A stretch of 64,000 nucleotides of DNA, taken from contig CM067356.1 in NCBI GenBank assembly GCA_034190875.2, forward strand, positions 28,517,047 to 28,581,046. The letters are read 5' to 3'. This DNA comes from Urechis unicinctus (taxonomy: Eukaryota > Annelida > Polychaeta > Xenopneusta > Urechidae). Shown here piece after piece: positions 21,221-34,195 of this stretch (position 1 is its first letter; each line of letters starts with the position of its first letter). A program made the translations under genes and the position numbers. The notes beneath the pieces were generated by a model. It did no database searches. It worked only from the letters and a program-made list of their open reading frames with translations, and was not told where the DNA came from.

Positions 21221-22719
21221 CCTCCCCCCCAGCGTAATGGGTGTGTGTTATACAAGGTGGTTTATGCGTGCAACATTGGCTGTATGGTTGGTGGGTGGTT
21301 CACTACTGGCAGTAAGTTTGTTTGTTTGCTAGCGGTTGGTTTGTGTAGGGCCCGGGGGGAGGGGGGGGGGTGTTGCGGTAATGAAGTGATTAAACTACAC
21401 GTTTGTTTGTAAGTAGTCATAACCCAACGGCAGACAATTAATACCGTTCACATACGATTTGATCGATACGTAATGCTTTTTATCGATAAAGTCCCTCATC
21501 GGCTTTGGCAGCAATGTGCTTCAAGTGCTAGCCCATTGGGACACATGATCGGCATGTCGTAGTTGGGGACGCTTCTCTGCACTATGGCTTACCGTTAATA
21601 TTTAACTGATAAAATTGCACAATGTTCTCTATTATATCGAACAATGACCAGTGTGTGTCGACTGGACAATGTAATACTAATCTTAAAACGCAGAGAAGAT
21701 ATTGTTTATTGATAGTGACACATTAAATAGATTGCCATTCGTGATGGTTTGCAGATCCATTAAAATGGCTAGGCTGTCCTTTATATCTGTCACCGCATCT
21801 GTGCAGTACTTAACAGTTGCTAGCAAGATAATCTGACCAAAGAATAAAGGTACGATGGTGTTTTATGCGGATAACAAGCCCGTAGACGCCGCTTATGCCA
21901 CAACAAGCAATAGTTTTGCTGATTGCACCGCGGTGTAATCATCCACAGCCATGTTCGTAAAATGTTTTTGTAAACAATAAAAGAGGACCCAGAGTAAATG
22001 GAAATGGTGATATAGAGGAAGTGATGGTGCTTACTGTTCTACAAACACTGCATTAATAACAGATAATCAGAAATGCTCCTTGTTCGTGGCACAAATACCC
22101 ATGCTGGACATGGATGTGGAAAACCGCATTACTAACATGAAATGCGGTGCATAAATATTGATGTGTTTATATATGCTTGTTATTGTACAAAACAGTAATA
22201 ATCATTATGCATATAGTGATGGTGTCAACCATAGTGGTATGGAGCAAGACGAGAGGATTGCAGTCTCATCTCTCCTATCCTGTCTTGTTCGATTCTATCT
22301 GAGCTGGATGGGTATTCATCTGGCTGACGTAATGTCCCTTTGTCTATTCTCAGGACTCCATTTAAATTCCTACTGCATAACGGTAAAACCAACTGAGATA
22401 AGCAGAAGAATAAAACGGAAGCATTTCCAACGCCTGAATAATATCATCTGCTCCATTAGTGCAATTGGATTAAACTAACAAATGTACACAATGCCGAGGA
22501 TACGCAAACAGGCAAATGATCGTATATTTCATAGGTTACATACAAAATAAAGTTCCAAACCCTCATTAGGGTTGTAATAATTGTTACTTACATAAGAACA
22601 TCGATTTGATCATCAATTATAATGTGCGCACACTAATTTGCACCAGTTGATACATCTCCTCTTCCGAGGGTATGAGTGTCTCAGACGTTTACGCTTACAA
22701 TGCAAGTGATGTTACTGCC

Positions 22720-23500
22720 TGTCCTGGCATCAAACTCAAATGTACAGTACAACATATAGGTCGGCCAAATGAACAAATGTCATACTGAATGGGTGATTAT
22801 AATATAGATGACGGCCAACGGAATACAGGTGCCATATTTAATCAGTGATTTAAATCCAGCAAACACTGCAGTGCAGCAGTAAAGGCTAGGGTCCTCGGGA
22901 CGTTCACCTGTCGTTCTAAGGGAGGTTTGGCCACGCTGTATAAGGCACTTGTTAGGCTCTATTTAGAACATACAATTCAGGTGTGATCACCATTCTTTCA
23001 ATGTGACCTAGATATATTAGAAATAATTTAAATTGCGAGTTACTGAGCTCGTAGCCATTATGTCTGAGTTAGGTTTCGAAGGAAGATTGCGCTTGTTGGG
23101 AATGACAACATTTAAAGCCTGGTGGCTCCGCAGGAATGAAATACACGGGTATACTAAATGTTCCATGAATTGGATAACATTAGTGTTAATTTTTTTCATG
23201 TTTGCATTGCCTAAAACTCAACACTTCTGCAATATTCATACAACCTGACAGAACCCATGCTTATGACATAATTAAAGAGAACTATCGTTTCCGATCGCGC
23301 AGTGAGTCTATGGAAGAGGTCACCAGCCAAGAGAGTTTTATCTAGTTCACTGAACTCTTTTAAAAACCAACTTGAAATGTATTTTAACGACAAAGGTTCA
23401 AATAAATGTCTTAATACTAATTTATTACTAATGTTGATGGTTGCTGGCAGGGAACATAACGGTATAGACAAAATCAGGATTCATTTTGTACTGATATAGT
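22720..23500 (+). pseudogene. Decayed LINE reverse transcriptase, C-terminal part (copy B)
   Basis: This is the orthologous position of the remnant in copy A, with the same truncated 5' edge and the same TGA after QMSY. The LYKALVRLYLEH, LGFEGRLRLLGMTTF and SPAKRVLSSSLNSFK stretches are readable with independent point changes. Here the ATTF-KAWWLRRN continuation is intact, whereas copy A has a TGA in it. Confidence 0.75.
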
Positions 23501-24620
23501 AACTCATAGCACGCAGGTGTAAGGAGAGGAAGAGCTTAATGATGAAGTCATGTGGGTTCCGCAGGCAATCATGTCGTCTACTCCCTATTTGTTCTCATTC
23601 CATACTTCACATACAGTTCCAGAAGCTACCGCTTGTTTTCATCTGGCTCCAAACTGGGTTTATTGGTCAAAAGCTTTGACGATTGCAACGCTTTCTGCAA
23701 TAAAATGTTATTGGGTAAGCAGAACAGTTGCGTAAAATATGTTTTGCCGAGTATCTCTCGAGGAACTGTCGCCATATACCTGTTGTTGTGTGCTGCTCCA
23801 ATGACGATGATTACTTTGACAATGGCTACATAAAATTTGCATTTAGTTCAGGCCGCTAACAAAGCTATGTCGCCATGAGTAAATGTCATTATGGGCACTC
23901 ATTGACGCCCATTATGTGATACCTAGACCCAAGTATCAATATACTTTAATAGGTTTGCGTCTGAGTGCGCAGGATTCTACACATAAGGGTGGCATTGTAC
24001 TACAGCCAGATAAACAACTGGACGTAATCATCTAAATGACTCTATCCATCATCGGCGCTATATCACCGTGTTTCTTATAACCGAAATACAGCCGCAATGT
24101 GTCATTTTTATGGCCATTAAATATATCATTCTCTCTCATTACTGATAGTCTTTTCGTCGCTGGATTAACACATGGCCTGTATCAACCGAACATTGCAAGC
24201 AAAAACATCCACAAGTGTTGATATACCATGGACCTTCAAATCACCTTTACATCTGATATGATAGCTTTTCATGCAAGTGAGTGGTCACTCGATATTCTTA
24301 GGAGAGCAATTTAGAATAAATGAAAAAAAGTGTAATTAACCTAAACCGGAATGCTCGTTTTCGTAATAAATTTCATACTTCATAAGATTAAACTGTCAGA
24401 AATCACGCAGTCGCTCATCAAGCATCTGCAATATTCCCTACAGATAACAATGACGACATTGGAAACAATATCATGTCAGTCTGTTTTGATACAATCGTGT
24501 AGTGTCGAACGTATGCTAACTCTACATGATAGAATAGCAGAGGGATTTGCATAGAGCTGATAGGCCTGGGTAGTAGCTGCAGCAACGGGCAATAGACTAA
24601 TCGATTGTTTCGCTAATCCA

Positions 24621-25330
24621 TTAGTAGTATAGGTAACGACGGGGCTGGCGCACCACCTTACCTATAATACAGTGGTCCCCAACTGTACCAGCCACACGGG
24701 CAAATTTGGTTTCAGTTTCGGTTTCAGTTTCGGTTCGAATGTGCGACTTTGTTTCAATTTCGGTTTCGGGTTTTGTTTTGGTTTCTGTGTGGGTTTGAAG
24801 GTGGGGCCGCCCGGGATTACCCATAGAGGTCTTTGAGTCTGAAACTTCCGGGGCCACCGAACAAGTTCCATTTTTCACCCAGGTGAGGTCTTCCATGAAC
24901 TGGGTCAAGGTATCATTGTTTTTCTCAATAAAGGCTGGATCTGGACCAATCGTTGTAACTCTCATCGTACAGAGTTTGCAGCAGATGAAAGCCTCATCTG
25001 GCCCCTTTGGAATATCTTTTGGCCTGCCCATCCAGGGGCCGTGGTGAACCAGGTCGTAGTTGGGGATGCTGTTAAACTTGCCGTTGGTGGCGTAGTCCCA
25101 ATCATCTGCGCCGGGAATGGTTGTGTACCGCCAAGCAACAGTCCTTTTGTACATTTGTTTTCCTTATGACACCCCAAGCTGTACACATCAGCCTTTTCAA
25201 GTTTCTTGTTGGCACACTCCGATGGTTGCCGGCTGGCTCTGGTGAAGCCCAAGCAGAATCTGAGGTTTGTACTGGGCTGGAATAATTCATCACGAGCTCT
25301 GAGTGTAGGGGGACTTTATTTCGAGCGGGC
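24621..25330 (-). pseudogene. Element E ORF, copy B
   Basis: This carries the same protein words as 3296-3760 (TIPGADDWDYATNGK, HHGPWMGRPKDIPKG, GPDPAFIEKNNDT) on the minus strand. The frame here runs further, through an ETKTKPETEIETK-like tract produced by the pyrimidine hexamers, and ends at 24621. A frameshift near 25155 separates the MYKRTVAW start from the upstream CAxKKLEKAxVYSLGCHKE part. Function is unknown. It is a partial copy, since upstream E sequence is missing beyond 25488. Confidence 0.45.
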
Positions 25331-25488
25331 AATTTCCTTCTCTACCCCATCCTCTCTTCACCACCTATGACCTGTGAGCCGTCGGGGAGCGTTAGGGGGG
25401 GGAGTGGGCAGACAAGTTTGATAGCAGCCTGAACTGGGAGTAGACAAAAGCCGTCTGGAGAGTATTTTTTTCTCAATAACCGCAATTT

Positions 25489-27950
25489 GGCTGATGGCGG
25501 TGCTTGTTCTTGTGGTGATGACGAAATCGCTCTGTTGATGCATTATTTCTTGCGACACTGCTATTGCAGACTCCTGTAATATCCGGGGTTTTACATCCAC
25601 ATCCTATTAGTAAATCAAAGATCCAGTCAATCAAACATCCTGTTAGACAGCTAATATCATCGAATTTGTCAACAAGTGAGTGAAAGCCGTAATAACATTG
25701 CTATCGCTAAATGCAAGACGCATTGTGTTTTGCTCGAGTTGCAGCAGGGTAGTTTGAATAAAATCTGATCAATGTTTCTTTGCCTTTATAAAACTAGAGC
25801 ATTAGCTAAGCGACAAGTAATAATCTTTTGGGTTTAACAGTACTCCCTTATACATGTCATAGAGTTTTGGCTCTATGATAGGCCGTTTTTATTTGCCAAT
25901 ATAAAAATACCGCTCTTATATGTTTTACGTAAATGCAGGCTTCGTGACGCAGTCCTTTAACATTGCGACACAGTTGATTGATAGCCATAATCATGGCGTC
26001 GGTCGAACTGGTATCACAGAGGCATTCAAATAAGCAATAAACGCTTCAAATTATTGAGCCAAGCTTGAGCAGCTTGGTTGCATCGGCTTTGATGGTCAGC
26101 TCTGTCAGTGAATCAAATGAAGCGGGAAAATTAGTTTCACGCCCAGGCTGACTTAAAACTAGCTCCCAAAGTAATAATCTTCTACCAATGCAAATACCAG
26201 AATAAACGTTTGCTTACTTTAATACTGGTCAATCTGAGTATGAATTTCATATTCGGCTCAACGTTTTATTTGTTTGGTGTTGTCTTACAAGTCAACTGAA
26301 TCTGGCAAAGCTAATCTATTATGACGTCTTGCTATTCAGCAGACAGGTGTTTCTTTTCACTTGATATTATATTTCCTGTGAGTAAGGCTATTGCACGGGC
26401 CTCTAGTTTATGTGTCCACAACATCCATCGGTCATTTGAAATAAAATTACCTACATTACTGAAAGGTTGGATTTCAAGAATGGGTGCTATGGATACGGTG
26501 ACAAATGATGATTGCAGTTGAGCCTTCAGTAATTACTACACAGGATTGCACATCTCGGATGACATCTTGCACAAACTGTCATAGTTTTAACTGCAATAAT
26601 CATCGTCTTCCATTTAGTTAAATAGCAAGAAAAAGTCAGATGATAGCAACTAAATCTAAAGTTTGTAACGGGGAAAACAAGTAAATGGGCTACATGAGAG
26701 CCAGTAACACTCATACGTCACGCTCTCCATCCCGGTTAGTCGCATGGTCAAGCATGCTGTGTTGTGAAACCTCCACTATGCCATCGGTTATTTGTTTTTA
26801 TTAATAACAGAGATCATATAACACACAATCTGAATCATTGATGCAAACATGGAAAGGGATAAAAAAAATTCTGAATGACTTCATGTGTGTATTGCATAAG
26901 TATGCACTTTGTAATTGAATGTTCGGCTATGCTCAGCAGGTATCGTAAGTGCTCCAAGGTGTGATAGTAAGAAGACACCATGCCGGTTTAATGCAGCAGA
27001 ATCAAGTTTCAAGCAGGGTGTTCTGTATCCGATAGACCTACACAGGAGGGTATATTCACCACGCTAGTTGACAAATATAATATCCGATCACATATTTGGA
27101 TGATATAGATTCGAGTGATAAATACTCAAAATCTAAAATGTATATGATGATTATGTAAATATATTGTTACAATATATATGTTAAGTGGTTTTGGCATATC
27201 TTCACTAATTACAGGTCCACGACCATGTTCATATCAACATACAAGCTACTGATTAGCTATTACAAATGAAAGGATTAGATAACAATCATCATTGACCTTC
27301 ACAACGTTTACCACAGCACTAATAACATATATTCACGGCACAGTAGTATATTTTCGCAGTTATGAGCTGGTTGACGCAGTAAATGCTTTCATATTGCTTG
27401 GTCACTACTCATGTATTACAAATATATATAATCTACAAAGCCACATTAACCCAGTCTACCAGATCATGTTCAGCATAAATTTTCGCCTCACTTAATCGTC
27501 AATAGAGAGCATTTGACAATTTTCTCTTACTCCTCTGACATTTAATCGATTGCTTTGAATGATGTAAGTACTGCTTCGCATATATATGACTAAGGGCATT
27601 TTGACCTGTTTCATACTAATGGGTCTGCAAGTTTTTGCGGAAATAAATTTATTCTTCTACGATTGCTCAATTCGACACAATGCAGTTCCAGGCCATTGAC
27701 AGTGTGACTTACAAGATTCTATTAAGTTGTATGTCATCGCGTTTGTCTGAAATACAGGTTTTTATTATGGAATCAGATTTGATGATTGCAGGGGCTGCGT
27801 GGGGCTCTCCCAGGTGACATTACAGGTAACAATTTGACCATGTCCGTTAAATGTAATGCTGCATCGAATGTTTGAATGGTGGGCAATGATAATCCAGCAT
27901 TCGATGATGATTGTTGTGATCAATCGGGGTGATTCGTTTCTGCCGTTACC
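25489..27950 (+). other. Unique AT-rich stretch, no gene supported
   Basis: There is no repeat shared with other parts of the window, no recognisable protein and no microsatellite beyond short TA runs. Frames of 60-70 codons (26321-26521, 27292-27495) lack splice or domain support. Confidence 0.5.
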
Positions 27951-27958
27951 GACTGATG

Positions 27959-28209
27959 CTACCGATTAGTTGTCTTGGACTGATGATACAAGATATAGAT
28001 TGGAGGTTCGTCTAGGCATGTGATAAGGCGACCATTCTCATAGAAGGGGCTACTACGTACTCGGTATGTGTAATACAGGATTCCAACCATCTGGAAATGT
28101 TTACAACCAGCCTGCAAACCCAGAAGTCTCCTATATGAATCTGATAACAATTCAAGTAGCTTTGTATCGTCATTGCAAATGTTCAATTTGGCTTGTCCCA
28201 CAGCCTCAG
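27959..28209 (-). CDS. Possible terminal exon, unrecognised protein
   Basis: A minus-strand frame opens after an acceptor-like ttaattgccag (AG at about 28211-28210) and stops at 27959. It reads AEAVGQAKLNICNDD, LLSDSYRRLLGLQAGCKHFQ, MVGILYYTYRVRS and ENGRLITCLDEPPIYILYHQ. Residue composition (three Cys, balanced charged and hydrophobic residues) is more protein-like than most frames around it. No family is recognised, and no partner exon was found. Confidence 0.22.
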
Positions 28210-28216
28210 CTGGCAA

Positions 28217-29240
28217 TTAATTAACAGGGATAAACTATCACAGCGGGCTCATGAAAGTCTCAGACGAACAGTCAATGCTGCTTGTGGCATGGCATACAAT
28301 TAGGCACTGTAAGCTTTGATAAGAAAACTTTCTTGCCGGTTCAATATCGTCGATGCATACGCGGAGGGTTCAACCAGAAAACAAACCGAACGGGTCCCAC
28401 ACGGATCGTGGTCATTTGACATAAAAAGCGAATCTGAGTCGTGCAAAATGATCCCGATATTGATGCCGCGGGTTAGGCATTAACTGCCACATACGTTTTA
28501 ACTTGGCTAAGCGAACTTGCTCGCCTGTTGCACTGTTTGCTTTCAAATATATGTAAATATTTAGATGCGTCTGTGAGTAAATATGTGACTGTACTTAGAG
28601 GGCAACAATGTGCTCTTGCAGGATTCCGTACTGGTAGCGTGAGCATGTCATTAGAATATGATTGATGCGGTTGCCTCTCCTAGTGGTTCCGCTTAGCTTA
28701 TATGATTGCTGTCCATGCCTCAACCATCACTTACGAGACATTCGAGTTCTTGTTTTGCTGCTTGGTGCTCTCGTCGTTGCGGCACCGATGTGGCCCATCC
28801 ATGGCTATTAACATATGATTCGCTGGAATCTAGCATGCCTTTGTATTCCCCACCCCTGTTGTCTTTAGTTTGCGTTTTGCTACACCCTTTGCAAGGTGCA
28901 CAATGTGTTTGTGCTGTATATCGTTGGCTATATGGCTGGTGGTTGGTTGTTGGCAAACGTCTGCGCAAACTTGTCTTCCGGTTAGCAATTGTTATTCGAC
29001 TGGCGCAAAATGGCGGCTACTGAAAACAGATTCGTATATTGTCAAAAGTCATAACGATGAGGTATCGTTGAAAGACCATGAATATACGTCAGTAACAGAC
29101 GCCGTAAATACCGTAAATATGAACTGTTCGCTACTGAAAGAAGAGCACATAATGCCAAGTGAACAAGGGCAGATAAGCTCGATCAAACGATAAAAGGGGA
29201 TATAATATTTGAAGTAATAAAAGCTGTGCAACCTTTCATA
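28217..29240 (+). other. No gene supported; possible diverged scrap of module X start
   Basis: 28890-28990 (gctatatggctggtggttgg and onward) loosely resembles the start of module X (360-430), but similarity is too weak to be sure. The overlapping 80-107 codon frames on both strands at 28706-29193 have no domain signature. Confidence 0.3.
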
Positions 29241-29249
29241 ATGTAGTAA

Positions 29250-29810
29250 TATCAACAGCACTAGCTATCATTGACGTCATATGGGCGGACATAAAAGCGG
29301 ACATTAAAGCTGAGGCAGGCACTGTGGTGAACAGCACGAAAGCGGAACTAAGAACAAACAAGTTCGATAATATCAAACTCGTACAGTACTTTGGAAAAGT
29401 GAGCTTAAACATTTACCGAAGAAAAAAAAAATAGAAATACAAGTAAGAAAGTATTGGAATAAGTAAACGACATGGGTTTTGAAATTTCTGGGAGCGATAT
29501 AGGCACAAGTCATAGGTTGCCTAGCCAAAACAGCAATCAATCTTAAATTTGTGCCCCCAAAAACCGTAAATTAAAGAGAAAATATGTCTTAAAAACCAAT
29601 AAAACCTATGATAACGTGTACATCTGCAATTTCGTAACTACAATGAGAGCAAAAATACTACGTGAACTAAACACGGAGACTAGCATGGAAATGGATGGGG
29701 AACCGTTCTGCTTCCATCACGAGCGGGGCCAAGCTTTGCATTGTGTGGGTGGCCGTGTCATTGGATGGGATCTGGACAAGCTCAGCAGGCTCGGAACATA
29801 CAGATTCTAG
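29250..29810 (+). pseudogene. Candidate LINE ORF1 remnant
   Basis: Frame-joined translation gives KAELRTNKFDNIKL, then (29470-29545) NDMGFEISGSDIGTSHRLPS, ending in QN, SNQS and a stop. It then gives RKLKRKYVLKTNKTYDNVYI with MRAKILRELNTE at 29643-29678. The order lGxxIxxxDIxxSHRL followed by a basic stretch and an RAKxLREL segment is that of CR1-type ORF1 proteins as I remember them. Poly-A interruptions and stops show it is dead. No reverse transcriptase follows within several kb. Confidence 0.4.
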
Positions 29811-31385
29811 GACTGCCACTGTCCAGCCAACATAACGTCAACTCCGCACGACCACGGAGCTTGCACCAAAAAGCACTGCTCAAAAGTACAAACATAAGTG
29901 TGTGTGGATTACACAGCTTATGCATGGTGTTTTGGATGTTATGCTTCCGACTTTGACATCATTCGTCTGAGTGAAACTAGCAGTGATTTCATTGCTTTAA
30001 ATGCACTAAGGACATAAATGACAGGAATAGTGAAGACCGCATCGATCTCATTCGCACATACACTGATAGCCATATATGCCTTGTTGGGGATTGTAACGCA
30101 CGAACTGGTATGCACAGTGATTCGCTACGCTAGAGAATGCGGTTGTTCCGGAAGGAGGTTGAGCGCCCATTGTGTAATTGTGTTACAATTCTGTGAGCAC
30201 TGCCATCAGCCGAATGGGAATTCCATATATTATCATTACCGAGGGACAGCAAATATTTCACTGAGCAGAGGGTCGTATAACTTACATTGCCATATAGCCT
30301 GTGCTATATGGCAGCCGGCCATAATAATTAATGAGCATTATCACACTCCAGTTGCATTTGTCAAGATTTGATTCCATTGAGGGATAGGCTTGGAAGGCAA
30401 ATTATGTCGGACTGGGCGAATGTAATGAATGATGCGTCAGATGTCAGAAGTGCACGGCAGTTTCACGAAGGAAAGACTCGCGAACATCTCCTGCGAGTCA
30501 CACATCCAAATAAACTGTAGAGCAGATATTGTAGAGCAGATGTAGCTAAATATTACTATAGAGAGGAATTTGTCCACCAACCACTCTGACAAATGTACCC
30601 TTTGCTGCCAGTAGTATCGATAATCCTTAGTCGATATGCGCAATGTTCAAGTCGATATCTATATCAGGGTAGTGCGCGTTGAGGTATGCATATGAACACC
30701 ATTCTACGATTTACTACGAGCAATGGCCCATATTCAGTATATAATAAAACTAATGATTCACTCATTATATCTATAGCGACCATGGCGGATCGCATTGCAA
30801 GTTGTTCACCTCGTCAGGAGTTCTTACTCTATTGTGTTCTTCTTCCTAGCCTTAGTTCAAATAGTAGTTCGTAGGTTGTATGTCATCAAAACAAGCTTTT
30901 GCAACCGGCTACGAATTGTTTATATGACACTCGGCACATGTGATGATCGCAAATGCGATTCTATTCTGCGCTACCTGACGCTTATATATGCAATAATATA
31001 TCGGTGCAGATTCGATATGCGCGTAGTAATTGATTAAATTTACATTTTGGTTACGAAGATACTGCTGATCTACAGTAATATTAACTGCGTGCCTCTTACA
31101 GTTATTACCCCCTTGGATGGTGTAATTGTGCAAGTTCCGGCGAGGTAAGAGGTGCAGTTGAGCAGGGCCACTCTCTTGCATGAACGATTTTACTGCGTAT
31201 CATGCGTAGTGAGCGAAACGCTGCTCGTGTCCATAGACATAAAACAGACTCTACGTTTTTGCTAACAGCTGATTGCTGGACACGCCGTGTTGTGAGCATT
31301 GAGACTCCATCCATTCACACATATCCCCTCACGGTAATTATCACCATCAAAACAATTAATAACCTACAAAATTATGCGCGATGTG
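29811..31385 (+). other. Stretch without supported gene; contains a small perfect inverted repeat
   Basis: Frames of 60-117 codons here have no recognisable domains. A perfect 10-bp inverted repeat, gccatatagc-ctgt-gctatatggc, lies at 30289-30312 and could form a small stem-loop, but with no context suggesting a function. Confidence 0.4.
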
Positions 31386-31389
31386 TGGT

Positions 31390-32632
31390 CGACGACAGGC
31401 CTTGCTACAAAGTTCGTAAGTCAACGATGTAGTTCCTCTGCAGAAGATGTCCAAGAAACCAGCAACCAGAGTGACAGTCAAACATCTCAGTGAATGCTTC
31501 AACGACAGGCTGATGTCCCTCACACGATATTATGATAAAATCATCCTTGTATTTGACACATACAGGGATGATTCTCTGATGAGTGCTACCAGGAATGAAC
31601 GAAGGCAAGAAAGAGCACCTAGCCAGTAGCAGGTTCGTAATTACACAAACATAAAACACTTGCTAATGAGCAGGTTCCTTTTACATGACAAGACGAATGC
31701 TGACCAACTATCTTGCTGCAAAGACTCTTGAGTTTAACAGTACATCACGCAAACTGGTCATCACCTCTTCTTCAGGGCATACCAGGAGCAACAAAGACTT
31801 GCTTTTCCAGGACAACAATCATGAAAAAGCAGATACACTATTGATCTGCCTGGCTGTTCTGGTATCACAGCGAAACCTACCGGATAGACAGATGGTTCTC
31901 TTCTACTCAGACACAGATATCCTAGTGTAAGTTATTACAAACTATGACCTCATGCTGGCGAACACGTTCATTTTCATGATCTCGGGGGTTATGGGGGTAA
32001 AGCCAATATGGAGAGCGACAGGGTCCGAAGGGGAAAGGCTTTGCCAGACGTCCATGGATTTACTGGCGCTGACAACCCTAGATTCTCTCGCATAGGCAAA
32101 GCAACATATCGGCAAGTCCAGATGAAGGCAGATAAACACGTAATCAGTTCTCTGTAGATGCTTTCAACGAGGCAGAAGTGACCGAAATTATGTTGGCTAC
32201 TCTGGCCAGCTTCGTCTGTGCAACCTACTCACCAAAAGGTATCTATATCAAGGCCATCCCCGAACTGCGATGGAAGCCAGTGACAAGCACCCTCTTCCTC
32301 GTGGAGCTCTGAGACAACATATCCTGAGCGAGTTTGGACAGGTCAGTATTGCTCTGCAGGATTATCAGATGGATCACAGCAGAACGGCTACCACAAGAGG
32401 TCCGATGGCCAGCTGAAACCAACCATAACAGATGCTCTTCCAGCTCCAAATGTCACCATGGTTAGCAGCAAAATAGTCTTCTTGTGCCAGATGTTCTTGC
32501 AGAACAAAGAACCTATCCTGCACCGATCTTTGCCAGTGTGGCAGTTCGTGTCAGAATAATGAGGACACACAGAACAAGTATGAAAATGATGATGACGATG
32601 ATAGTGATGATTGCCTTAAAGATTAAACATAT
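31390..32632 (+). pseudogene. Decayed transposon-linked gene with C-terminal cysteine cluster and acidic tail
   Basis: The protein is readable across three frames. 31447-31629 gives KHLSECFNDRLMSLTRYYDK followed by IILVFDTYRDDSL and SATRNERRQ. A frameshift near 31700 leads to LTNYLAAKTLEF, ITSSSGHTRSN, EKADTLLICLAVLVSQ and YSDTDILV (31701-31927). Then PDVHGFTGADNPRFSRIGKA follows near 32045, AEVTEIMLATLASFVCATYS at about 32170-32230, and a cluster of seven Cys in 69 bases (CARCSC...CTDLCQCGSSC, 32483-32551) with a D-rich tail. I recognise this arrangement (VFDxY nuclease-like start, EADT...DTDxLV acidic motifs, GADNTG, Cys cluster) from an uncharacterised multicopy family in corals, echinoderms and other marine animals; a PIN/NYN-like nuclease fold is an inference. 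Lesions include TAG 31627-31629 and TAA 31928-31930, the latter one base from the expected Leu codon. Confidence 0.75.
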
Positions 32633-32639
32633 TTTTGTC

Positions 32640-33500
32640 ATGAGGAGCATGTTGGTTCTTAATGAACATTAACTTAGTGGAACGTTTATGTCTGATCGCT
32701 GGTAAAATATTCAATAAAACGGAAAATTATAGTCAATTGCATTACTGGTTGAAACTAGCTTACCTATTTTGATACCATCAGATTCCTTGGCCCTTTAAAT
32801 TGTAGTTTAGCTGTCAAAATAAGAGCTCCAGGTTATTTAGAAGCTATCATATTTACGAAAATCTTTTTCGCCGCAGCCATTTTGTCAAATAAAAGATACA
32901 TTAAAGTTTACAAAATGTATAGTTTTGATACTCTCCACAAAAATCTGGCGACATTACGCTGTGAACCAGACTAAACCCAAACCTCGAGCCGCACGCAATT
33001 TACGTTTACTCCAACGGACCGCTAAAGCTTTGCCATGAATGCACATAGATCATGCATGTATCACAAGCTCGTCACACTTTCTGACTCATTTAGAAATGCT
33101 TGCCAAAAAGGATTAGAAAATTCGGTTGAAAGTGGTTTTGTAGGCCAAGAGTATTATATTGAGCGATTCGAATCATTTATTTTGCCTTACGAATCATAAA
33201 ACTAAATCAGATGTTCAGGAGTCAGGGAATAGTGTTATGTGTAAACGTCAATCGTTATTCAATCCTATAACACTCCACTATCAGTATTCGTATTAGCCCC
33301 CGACTGCACCACCGCACCACCCCACCAACCCACCTCTGACAGACTTATTTACCCGCTGTAAAAGGTAGCCCACATCAACTGTCTCATTTCACAGCCACTT
33401 GAAGACAGCTCTCTCTGCCGTATCACGTGCCGTGCACATGACAACACATGACCTACTGTTGCAGTCGATGGTGTAGCTGTATTGCCACAGCACACAGTGG
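32640..33500 (+). other. AT-rich stretch, nothing recognised
   Basis: Ordinary complexity with no shared repeats, no domain-bearing frame and no RNA gene seen. A C-rich stretch near 33297-33330 (caccaccgcaccaccccacc) is the only compositional oddity. Confidence 0.5.
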
Positions 33501-33534
33501 TATAGTCGTTCTCGTCGCTATTAACAGTCGTTTC

Positions 33535-33705
33535 AGTATCATCATCGTCATAATCATCACCATCCTTATCATACAAGCCATTGTCATCATCTTCGTTGTT
33601 TTTATCAACATTGTCCACGTCTTTATCAGCAGAAGCCTGCTCATTTTGTTTATAATTGTCATCTTCGTAAGTCGTTGAATTGCCATAACCAATGGTACGC
33701 GCCAT

Positions 33706-33767
<62 letters not shown>

Positions 33768-33800
33768 ACATTATCATCATCATCATCATCATCTTGCTAT
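33535..33800 (+). repeat. (ATC/CAT)n trinucleotide microsatellite
   Basis: Imperfect cat/atc repeats run from about 33535, becoming a nearly pure (CAT)n run at 33709-33793. The minus-strand frame of consecutive Met residues is an artefact of the repeat. Confidence 0.97.
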
Positions 33801-33844
33801 CACGCTTTCATATTGTTTATTGCTTTTATCATCAATTATTATAA

Positions 33845-34195
33845 CTATTTCATATTGTTATCTTGATGATTCTGTAAAAACAAATCATCTGTGCGAACCC
33901 CTTTCCTGGTATAGCTGTTCCCAATGCTGTCCACCAAGCAGACATGTTCACGCTTGGTGGCGTTGGCCACTATTGTGTATGTGGCGGGCACGTGTGGACC
34001 AGTAGTGATGTCAGCTGGAGGGTTGGGGTTGGCAATAGACGACTCATTGTGGCCAGGAGGATTGAAAATGGGTGGCAAAGTGTAATCTAGCACCAGATGA
34101 CTGCGATCGGGGGCAGACCTATCAGCAATTTCCACGTCCATCTCTTCTTCCACACGGTTGGGGACAAGGTCACCAGTACGGCGGGTAATCTCAGC
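33845..34195 (-). pseudogene. FLYWCH-type zinc-finger protein fragment, transposon-linked
   Basis: On the minus strand the frame reads EITRRTGDLVPNRVEEEMDV, then a Pro-rich linker (PPIFNPPGHN, NPNPPADITTG), and TYTIVANATKREHVCLVDS with GNSYTRK. The TYxIVxxxTKR...LVDSxGxSYTxK pattern matches the start of FLYWCH zinc fingers as found in invertebrate MULE-type transposon proteins. The WxC...C...HxH half that binds zinc is missing: after YTRK the sequence drifts into GVRTDDLF and a stop. It is either one exon of a longer gene or a decayed fragment. No transposase was found nearby. Confidence 0.55.

Larger units (their letters stand above)
21221..25488 (+). repeat. Repeat module X, copy B
   Basis: This is the longest copy. 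It keeps the segment at about 22325-22496 and the segment at 23787-24228, which copy A has lost. It ends at cgcaattt at 25488, where sequence departs from copy A. Most substitutions relative to A are scattered, as expected of neutral decay. Short frames here, including several also open in copy A, are shadows of this similarity. Confidence 0.9.

Noticed and set aside
33349-33792. Minus-strand frame with a run of more than 20 Met
   Set aside because: It is produced by the (CAT)n microsatellite; downstream Asp-rich sequence comes from the same imperfect repeat.
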